A stretch of DNA of 46,710 nt from Myxococcus sp. CA023. GTDB taxonomy: Bacteria; Myxococcota; Myxococcia; Myxococcales; Myxococcaceae. Below are positions 26,896 to 33,692 of this stretch, piece after piece. The position numbers were made by a program, and so were the translations under genes. Under the pieces are notes generated by a model. The model searched no databases. It saw nothing but the letters and a program-made list of their open reading frames with translations, and was not told the DNA's origin. The stretch's first letter is position 1. Every line of letters starts with the position of its first letter. The stretch spans positions 1-46,710 of the forward strand of contig NZ_JAAEAH010000075.1 in assembly GCF_010998615.1 (NCBI RefSeq). The letters run 5' to 3'.

Positions 26896-29337
26896 CTAAT
26901 CCGCACGCAGGACGACGATGGTTCTTTCTGGCACCCCGTACGTCGGACCGTTCACTGGTGACGGTGCATCAAGCCACGAGTTACCCGTGGACCGGCTGTC
27001 CAGGCCCGCCGTCGTGAGATAGGCGGGGCTGTCGAAGTACGCCTGCGTGTCGATGAGCCGCGTCCACTTGCGGCCTTCGGGCAGCGTGAACGCCACCGCG
27101 CGGGGCTCCATGTTGATGAGCACCAGCAGCTCCGGCCCGTAGGACGCGTCGTGGTAGTGAATCATCAACTGCTTGCTGTCCCACGCCGCCTCGGTGTTCT
27201 GGGCGCTCTTCCAGGCCAGCGGCGCGCCCTTGCCGTAGTCCTTCGGCGCGAAGGCGTAGGCGTGCTCCTTGCGCAGGCGGATGGCGGCCTTCACGAACTC
27301 GAACATGCGGTGACGTTCGTCGCGCGCCAGGTACGCGCCCCACTGGTACCAATTGAAGGAGTTGTCGGACAGCGTGGAGTAGGCGTTGTTGTTACCCAAC
27401 TGCGTGCGCATCCACTCGTCGCCGCCCAGGATCATCGGCGTGCCGTGGCTGATCATCATCGACATGAAGGCATTGCGAATCATCTGCCGTCGCATGCTCT
27501 CCGCGCGCTCGTCGCCAATCGGACCCCAGTTGCGGGAACGGTTGTGCTCCTCGCCGCTGACCTTGTCGCAGAAGGGACTGTTCGGTGTGTCACAGCACAC
27601 CGGGTTCAGCGGACCGCAGCGGTTCTGCTTCTCGTCGTACGCGAACAGGTCGTACATCGTGAAGCCGTCGTGCACGGTGATGAAGTTCATGGAGTGATAC
27701 GGGCGGCGGCCATTGCGCTCGAACCACTCCTGGCTGCCGTACATCAGGAAGCCGCCGTCCACCGTGCCAGGCCGGCCGCACAGCGAACCCTCGTTGGAGT
27801 TGAGCTTCCAACCGTCTTGGTTCATGAACGCGCGCCACCAGTCGCGGAAGCGGCCGTTCCACTCGTACCAGCCATTGCCCGGCTGCGTCTTGGCGTTGGG
27901 GAACTCGCCCAACGGCATGCAGTACCAGCCGCCCGCGCTCCACGGCTCGGCCATGATGCGGGTGTTGTACTTCTGGAGCACCGGGTCATCGATGACGTCC
28001 TGGAGCACGGTGTTGCGCGGGTCGTCCCAGCGGTTGTAGTCGCCGTCGCGCTCGCCCAGGATGGGTGCCAGGTCGAAGCGGAAGCCATCCACGTGGAGCT
28101 CTTCCACGTAGAAGCGCAGGCTGTCGATGATGAGCTTGCGCGTGGGCCGGTGGTTGGGGCGCGTCTGGTTGCCGACGCCGGTGTTGTTCCAATACGTGCG
28201 GCGGTCTGGGTTGAGCGCGTAGTACGCTTGGTTGTCGATGCCGCGGAACGAATAGAGGCCAGCCGTCTCCGCGGGGTCCAGGGACTCCAGCGGCTCGCCG
28301 GGCATGACGTCATCCGTCTCCAGCTTCTCGCGCCAGAGGCCCCCCTCGCCGGTGTGGTTGTAGACGACGTCGATAATCACCTCGATGCCGTGCTTGTGGA
28401 GCTGCTCCACCATCCACTTGAACTCGTTGATGACCTGGTGCGGCTCCTTGAAGGCCGCGTAGGACACCTCGGGTGCGAAGAAGTTGATGGTCTGGTAGCC
28501 CCAGTAGCCACCGTCCAGCGGCTTCTCATGGATGGGCAACAGCTCCACCGCGGTGATGCCCAGCTCGGCCAGGTAGGCCGCCTTCTCACCGAAGCCGCGG
28601 TAGGTGCCCGGGAAGCGCACGCCGCTAGCGGGGTCCGCCGTGAAGCCCTTGGCGTGAACCTCGTAGACGATGAGGTCCTGCCAGCCATGGCCCTGCCAGT
28701 TCTCGTCCTGACGGTTGGCACGCCACTGCTGCTCCACCTCGCCCCACTGGTAGTCGCCGCTCTTGACGAGCACGCTCTTGGCGGAGGCCGCGTAAGTCAC
28801 CACCGTGCGGGCCGGACCGCTGGCCGTGCTGCCCTTGCTCCAGTCGTGATCGCGGTGCAGGGCCTTGGAGTACGGGTCCGTGAGCAGCTTGTTCGGGTTG
28901 AAGCGGTTGCCATAGACGTCCGCGTCTGCCTTGAAGCCGTGGATGGACCCGGGGAACCACCGCGGGTCGAACTCCCAATTGGGTCCCCATGCGCGGAAGC
29001 CGTAGTGCTGTCCCACGCCCACGCCTTCCACGTAGACGCTCCACACGTCGCCGTAGCGTGTCATCTCATAGGCGCGCGCCGGGCGGTTGCTCTCCGGGTC
29101 TTCGAAGAGCAGCAGCTCCAGCCGGGTGGCGTTCTCCGAGTACAGGGCGAAGTTCACGCCCTTGTCCACATAGGTGGGGCCGATCTGGCGAAGGGACTCG
29201 ATGTCGTCCACCGAGTAGCTCGGGGCCCGAGCAGCACTGTGGTACAGCCGGACGTAGTCGCTCTCGCTACAGCCAGTGATGAACAGGGCGGTGGACAGCG
29301 CCGCGCCCACGAGGCGGGACATTCTGTGAGTGAGCAT
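26896..29337 (-). CDS. GH13 debranching enzyme (isoamylase/GlgX-type) lipoprotein
   Basis: An 813-residue secreted enzyme that should cleave alpha-1,6 branches of amylopectin or glycogen. Lipobox FITGC gives lipid Cys23. A CBM48-type domain (about 55-185; GVNFALYSENATRLELLLF) precedes the barrel: DLIVYEVHAKGFT, IDVVYNHTGEG (322-332), nucleophile Asp422 in DGFRFDLA, Glu464 in MAEPWSAGGW, Asp557 in VHDGFTMYD. Typical isoamylase/GlgX features include the Y-LNPDRRTYWNNTG segment and GGDEWMRTQ-GNNNAY. The start at 29337 is preceded by GAGGT at about 11 nt; Met at 29322 is possible. GlgX is normally cytosolic, so the lipoprotein signal marks a nutrient-scavenging version. First gene of the minus-strand glucan operon. 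Confidence 0.9.
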   Translation of the reverse strand: MLTHRMSRLVGAALSTALFITGCSESDYVRLYHSAARAPSYSVDDIESLRQIGPTYVDKGVNFALYSENATRLELLLFEDPESNRPARAYEMTRYGDVWSVYVEGVGVGQHYGFRAWGPNWEFDPRWFPGSIHGFKADADVYGNRFNPNKLLTDPYSKALHRDHDWSKGSTASGPARTVVTYAASAKSVLVKSGDYQWGEVEQQWRANRQDENWQGHGWQDLIVYEVHAKGFTADPASGVRFPGTYRGFGEKAAYLAELGITAVELLPIHEKPLDGGYWGYQTINFFAPEVSYAAFKEPHQVINEFKWMVEQLHKHGIEVIIDVVYNHTGEGGLWREKLETDDVMPGEPLESLDPAETAGLYSFRGIDNQAYYALNPDRRTYWNNTGVGNQTRPNHRPTRKLIIDSLRFYVEELHVDGFRFDLAPILGERDGDYNRWDDPRNTVLQDVIDDPVLQKYNTRIMAEPWSAGGWYCMPLGEFPNAKTQPGNGWYEWNGRFRDWWRAFMNQDGWKLNSNEGSLCGRPGTVDGGFLMYGSQEWFERNGRRPYHSMNFITVHDGFTMYDLFAYDEKQNRCGPLNPVCCDTPNSPFCDKVSGEEHNRSRNWGPIGDERAESMRRQMIRNAFMSMMISHGTPMILGGDEWMRTQLGNNNAYSTLSDNSFNWYQWGAYLARDERHRMFEFVKAAIRLRKEHAYAFAPKDYGKGAPLAWKSAQNTEAAWDSKQLMIHYHDASYGPELLVLINMEPRAVAFTLPEGRKWTRLIDTQAYFDSPAYLTTAGLDSRSTGNSWLDAPSPVNGPTYGVPERTIVVLRAD

Positions 29338-29347
29338 CAGGTAGGCT

Positions 29348-29423
29348 GACCTCGAGGTCCGGACATGACTCGGCCCGGCAATCAAACTCCGTTTCCATAA
29401 CAAGCGCCTTCCATGCCTGACAA
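29348..29423 (-). promoter_or_regulatory. Putative promoter and palindromes of the glucan operon
   Basis: Minus-strand TTGTCA (29423-29418) and TATGGA (29399-29394) are separated by 18 bp. A TGCCT-GACA-AGGCA inverted repeat (29414-29427) overlaps the -35 box, and a perfect 12-bp palindrome GACCTCGAGGTC (29348-29359) lies in the leader. These sit in the gap between the divergent enzyme and importer operons and could carry joint control by a sugar-responsive regulator, none of which is encoded here. Confidence 0.35.
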
Positions 29424-29537
29424 GGCAGGGCCCGGGTTTCCAATCGGGAACAGACCTTCGTTCACTGGCGCACGCGACGGGAGGATGCAGCGCAAGCAAC
29501 CAAGGAGGTTTGAGGAAACAAGAAGCGTCCGGGTAAG

Positions 29538-30665
29538 GTGCGCGACCGTCTTCCCATCAATTTCTCCGAGCACGACTTGTCCGAAGTCACCCTGAGCGGG
29601 ATCAAGAAGTCGTTTGGCCAGAACCTCATCGTGAAGGGCGTGGACCTTCAGGTGGGTGAAGGTGAATTCCTGGTGATGGTCGGCCCGTCTGGCTGCGGGA
29701 AGACGACCTTGCTGCGGCTCATCGCGGGCCTGGAACAGGTGGACGCGGGCGAGGTGCGCATTGGCGGCGCCCGGGTGAACGACGTTCCGCCTCGTGACCG
29801 CGACGTTGCGATGGTGTTCCAGTCCTATGCGCTCTACCCGCACATGACGGTGCGGGAGAATCTGGCCTTCGGCCTGACGCTCCGGAAGTTCCCCGCCGCG
29901 GAGATTGAGTCGCGCGTGCAGGAGGTGGCCGGAATGTTGGAGCTGCGCCATCTCTTGGAGCGCAAGCCCAAGGCCCTGTCCGGCGGCCAACGCCAGCGTG
30001 TGGCCATGGGGCGAGCCATCGTCCGCCGCCCCAAGGTCTTCCTCTTCGACGAGCCCCTCTCCAACCTGGACACCGCGCTCCGGGTCCAGATGCGCGGCGA
30101 GCTGGCGCGGCTGCACCGCCGGCTGGGCGCGACGATGATCTACGTCACCCACGACCAGGTGGAGGCCATGACGCTGGCCACCCGCGTGGCTGTCTTCAAT
30201 GGCGGGCTCCTCCAGCAGGTGGGCCCGCCGCTGGAACTCTACAACCGCCCCACCAACCAGTTCGTCGCGGGGTTCCTCGGCTCCCCCTCCATGAACTTCC
30301 TGGAGGCGCGGCGCGAGGGGGCTCAGTTTACCGGCAAGGGCTTCACCCTGCCCTGTCCGGCGGACGTGACCACGGAGGAAGCCACGGTGCTGCTCGGCCT
30401 GCGTCCCCAGGATTTGCGCGTGGAGTCCCAGGGGCCCCTCACCGGTACCGTGGACGCCGTGGAGCGACTGGGCTTCGACGGGTACGCCTTCGTCAACACG
30501 GAGGCCGGACTGGTGGCGGCTCGCTTCGACAAGGGCGTGAACGTCGCGGTGGGTGACAAGGTGCACCTGGCCCCCGTGTCGGACGCGCTGCACGTCTTCT
30601 CCAAGGACGGCGCGAAGGCGCTGCGCCATCCGGAGCAGCGCGCCGCGCTGGAGATCGCGTCGTGA
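29538..30665 (+). CDS. MalK/UgpC-like ABC transporter ATP-binding protein
   Basis: A 375-residue ATPase of the carbohydrate-importer class: Walker A GPSGCGKT (49-56), Q-loop Gln95 in VFQSYALYPHMTV, signature LSGGQ (147-151), Walker B VFLFDEP (167-173), SNLD and His205, followed by the long C-terminal TOBE/regulatory region seen in MalK. It powers uptake by the following permeases. A GTG at 29538 is the only common start after the in-frame stop upstream; TTG at 29578 would remove 13 residues before the conserved fold. Its stop overlaps the next gene (GTGA). Confidence 0.92.
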   Translation: MRDRLPINFSEHDLSEVTLSGIKKSFGQNLIVKGVDLQVGEGEFLVMVGPSGCGKTTLLRLIAGLEQVDAGEVRIGGARVNDVPPRDRDVAMVFQSYALYPHMTVRENLAFGLTLRKFPAAEIESRVQEVAGMLELRHLLERKPKALSGGQRQRVAMGRAIVRRPKVFLFDEPLSNLDTALRVQMRGELARLHRRLGATMIYVTHDQVEAMTLATRVAVFNGGLLQQVGPPLELYNRPTNQFVAGFLGSPSMNFLEARREGAQFTGKGFTLPCPADVTTEEATVLLGLRPQDLRVESQGPLTGTVDAVERLGFDGYAFVNTEAGLVAARFDKGVNVAVGDKVHLAPVSDALHVFSKDGAKALRHPEQRAALEIAS

Positions 30666-32842
30666 GCCGGTGGCTCGGCCTGGCACTGCTCGCCACGGCG
30701 CTGAGCGCGCACGCGGCGCCTGAGACGGAGAAGCCGCTGAAGCTGTGGCACGCGTACCGCGGCGGCGAGGAGGCGGCGCTCGTCCAGGCCACGAAGCTCT
30801 TCACCTCGAAGTCGGGCGTCCAGGTGGAGCTGCTCGCCCTGCCCTACGACGCCTACGCGGCCAAGCTGACCAACGCCATCCCCCATGGCGTGGGCCCGGA
30901 CGTCTTCATCTTCAACCACGAGCGGCTGCGCAACTTCCACGCGATGCACCTGGTGGCTCCCGCCAGTGGCCTGGCGCGCGAGGACTACTTCCCCAACGCC
31001 GTGGAGGCGCTGGAGGTGGATGGCCAGGTGTACGGCTATCCCATGTCGCTCAAGTCGCTGGCGCTCTACGTCAACACGAAGCTCGTGCCCCAGCCGCCAG
31101 AGACGACGGACGCGCTGCTGGCGATGCTGCCCGCGCTGTCGGACGCGGACGCGGGCCGCTTCGGGCTGGCCTACGAGAGCGGCGACTTCTACTTCCACGC
31201 GGGGTTCCTCTTTGGCTTCGGTGGCGAGCTGTTCGATGCACACGGCCGCGCGAGCTTCGACACGCAGGGCATGGCCCGCTCGCTGGCCTTCGTGAAGGAC
31301 CTGCAGGACCAGCGCTTCATCCCCCAGGAGGCCTCGGGCGCGCTGGTGAAGAGCCTCTTCAACGACGGCCGTGCCGCCATGATCATCAGCGGGCCGTGGT
31401 TCGCCGGGGAGATTGCCCCCAACGTGAACTACCGCGTGGTGGGGCTGCCGGTGGTGAGCGCCACGAACATCCCCATCCGCCCTTTCCTGGGCGTGGAGAC
31501 GGCCTACGTATCCGCGCGCTCCGAGCGGGCGGAGCAGGCCCAGGCGCTGGCGCGCTTCATCTCCCTGGGCGAGGCCTCGCGCATGCGGGCCATGGTGGGC
31601 CGGCAGATTCCGGCGGACGTGGCCGCGTACACGCTGCGCGAGGTGCAGGAGGACACGCTCATCTCCTCCTTCCGCGAAGCGGCCCGCCACGCGACGCCCA
31701 TGCCCAACACGCTGGAGATGGCACGTGTCTGGGAGCCCATGAAGCTGGCGCTGCGCGCGGTGCTCCAGGGCGGCACCGCGCCCCAGGACGCGGGCGCGCT
31801 GGCGGACCGGCGCTACCGCGCGCTGCACCGCGAGCGCCCTCCCGACGCCAGCCCCCTGCCCTGGCTGGGATTGGTGGGCGCCATGGCGCTGGGCGGCTCC
31901 GTCTGGGTGCTGCGGCGCCCGGCGGCGACGCTGCCTTTCAAGCAGCGGTACCCGGACGTGGCGCAGGCGGTGGCATACATCACCCCCGCGGCGGCCGGCG
32001 TGGCGGTGCTGGTGTTCGTCCCCTTCGCGGTGGGCCTCAGCCTGTCGCTGTTCCACCACGAGGCGGGGGAATACTCCTTCGTAGGCCTGGCCAACTTCGT
32101 GGATATCCTGGCCAGCCGCGGCTACAGCATCACCGAGCCCCTGTCCTTCTATTTCACGCTGGCCGTGACACTGCTGTGGGCGGTGGTCAACGTGGTGCTC
32201 CACGTCAGCATCGGCCTGTTCCTGGCGCTGCTGTTGAAGGATCCGCTGCTGAAGCTGCGGGGTGTCTACCGGGTGCTGCTCATCATCCCCTGGGCCGTGC
32301 CCAACTACATCACCGCGCTCATGTGGAAGGGCATGTTCCACCGGCAGTTCGGCGCCATCAACGGCCTGCTGGTCGCCCTGGACCTGGAGCCGGTGAGCTG
32401 GTTCACCCGCTTCTCCACGGCCTTCGCGGCCAACGTGGCTACCAACACCTGGCTGGGCTTTCCCTTCATGATGGTGGTGGCGCTGGGCGCGCTCCAATCC
32501 ATCCCCCAGGAGCTCTACGAAGCCGCGGAGGTGGACGGCGCGAGCAAGTGGACGCAGTTCCGCCGCATCACCCTACCGCTGCTGAGGCCCGCCATGCTGC
32601 CGGCCGTCATCCTGGGCAGCGTGTGGACCTTCAACATGTTCAACATCATCTACCTGGTGTCCGGCGGTGAGCCGGGCGGCGGCACCGACATCCTGGTGTC
32701 CGAGGCCTACCGTTGGGCCTTCCAGCGCAACGAGCAATACGGCTTCGCGGCGGCGTACTCGGTCCTCATCTTCGTGGTGCTGCTGATCTGGTCCGCCTTC
32801 ACCAAGCGATTGATGCGGTCGTCCTCGGAGGTGATGGGATGA
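30662..32842 (+). CDS. Fused solute-binding protein and MalF-like ABC permease
   Basis: A 726-residue single frame joining two importer parts normally separate. Residues 1-18 are a signal peptide (LGLALLATALSAHA). Residues 24-390 are a type-1 extracellular solute-binding protein (LKLWHAYRGGEEAAL, VFIFNHERL, MIISGPWF). Residues 399-417 are an added transmembrane helix. The rest (432-726) is a MalF-like permease with about six helices and the coupling loop EAAEVDGASKWTQFRRI (620-636). There is no internal stop and the overlaps with both neighbours are clean, so the fusion looks genuine. The binding domain would be tethered in the periplasm at the pore. Substrate, inferred from neighbours: maltodextrins. 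Confidence 0.88.
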   Translation: MSRWLGLALLATALSAHAAPETEKPLKLWHAYRGGEEAALVQATKLFTSKSGVQVELLALPYDAYAAKLTNAIPHGVGPDVFIFNHERLRNFHAMHLVAPASGLAREDYFPNAVEALEVDGQVYGYPMSLKSLALYVNTKLVPQPPETTDALLAMLPALSDADAGRFGLAYESGDFYFHAGFLFGFGGELFDAHGRASFDTQGMARSLAFVKDLQDQRFIPQEASGALVKSLFNDGRAAMIISGPWFAGEIAPNVNYRVVGLPVVSATNIPIRPFLGVETAYVSARSERAEQAQALARFISLGEASRMRAMVGRQIPADVAAYTLREVQEDTLISSFREAARHATPMPNTLEMARVWEPMKLALRAVLQGGTAPQDAGALADRRYRALHRERPPDASPLPWLGLVGAMALGGSVWVLRRPAATLPFKQRYPDVAQAVAYITPAAAGVAVLVFVPFAVGLSLSLFHHEAGEYSFVGLANFVDILASRGYSITEPLSFYFTLAVTLLWAVVNVVLHVSIGLFLALLLKDPLLKLRGVYRVLLIIPWAVPNYITALMWKGMFHRQFGAINGLLVALDLEPVSWFTRFSTAFAANVATNTWLGFPFMMVVALGALQSIPQELYEAAEVDGASKWTQFRRITLPLLRPAMLPAVILGSVWTFNMFNIIYLVSGGEPGGGTDILVSEAYRWAFQRNEQYGFAAAYSVLIFVVLLIWSAFTKRLMRSSSEVMG

Positions 32843-33687
32843 ACCGTCCCTCGCGATTGAAGATGGCCGCCATCCACGCCGGGCTGACGCTGCTGTGCAT
32901 GGCCACGCTCTACCCGGTGCTCTGGGTGGTGAAGATGGCGCTGTCGCCCACGGACGGGCTGGCGCTCACCGCCAATCCCTTCCCCGAAACCGTCACGCTG
33001 GAGCACTTCCGGCAGGTGCTCTCCGGCACGGACGCGGCGGGGCGGTGGGTGTTCGGCCGGCAGCTCCTGGCGAGCATCGTCGTGGCGGGCGCCACCACGC
33101 TGGTGGGCCTGACGCTGGCGGTGTCCGCGGCCTACGCGCTGTCGCGCTTCCGCTTCCCCGGCAAGGATGGCGGGATGCAGGCGCTGCTGGTGACGCAGAT
33201 GTTCCCGGCGACGCTGATGATGGTGCCCATCTACAGCATCCTCCAGAAGCTGCACCTGCTGGACAGCCTCACGGGGCTCGTCCTCGTCTACGCCACCACC
33301 GCCCTGCCCTTCTGCATCTGGAACCTCAAGGGCTACTTCGACACGCTGCCGCGCGAGCTGGAAGAAGCGGCGGTGATGGACGGCGCCTCCACCTTCCAGG
33401 TGTTCGTGCGCGTGGTGCTTCCGCTGGCCCGGCCCGCATTGGCCGTCACGGCGCTCTTCTCCTTCATGACGGCGTGGAACGAGTTCATCCTCGCCGCCAC
33501 GCTGCTCAACGACCCGTCCCGCTTCACCCTGCCCGTCGCGCTCCAGCGCTTCGTCGGCGAACACAAGGTGGAGTGGGGCAAGTTCGCCGCGGGCGCGCTC
33601 ATCGTCTCCGCGCCGGTCATGGCTTTGTTCTTCGCTCTCCAGAAACACCTCGTCGGCGGACTGACCGCTGGCGGCGTCAAGGGGTGA
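32839..33687 (+). CDS. MalG-like ABC sugar permease
   Basis: A 282-residue inner-membrane permease with about six helices and the coupling motif EAAVMDGASTFQVFVRVVLP in the C-terminal third, which docks on the ATPase. It pairs with the permease half of the preceding fusion protein. ATG at 32839 overlaps that gene's stop (ATGA); earlier in-frame Met codons lie inside it. The C-terminus ends GGLTAGGVKG, typical of MalG-type proteins. Confidence 0.92.
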   Translation: MNRPSRLKMAAIHAGLTLLCMATLYPVLWVVKMALSPTDGLALTANPFPETVTLEHFRQVLSGTDAAGRWVFGRQLLASIVVAGATTLVGLTLAVSAAYALSRFRFPGKDGGMQALLVTQMFPATLMMVPIYSILQKLHLLDSLTGLVLVYATTALPFCIWNLKGYFDTLPRELEEAAVMDGASTFQVFVRVVLPLARPALAVTALFSFMTAWNEFILAATLLNDPSRFTLPVALQRFVGEHKVEWGKFAAGALIVSAPVMALFFALQKHLVGGLTAGGVKG

Positions 33688-33692
33688 TGTCG

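Noticed and set aside
21901..29337. hemE as a functional part of the glucan operon
   Set aside because: It follows the amylase by 54 bp on the same strand, but its role in heme synthesis is unrelated and it has its own start region; cotranscription would not imply shared function.
29414..29427. TGCCT-GACA-AGGCA as a definite LacI-type operator
   Set aside because: Arms are only 5 bp and no LacI-family gene is present, so it is recorded only as part of the intergenic region.
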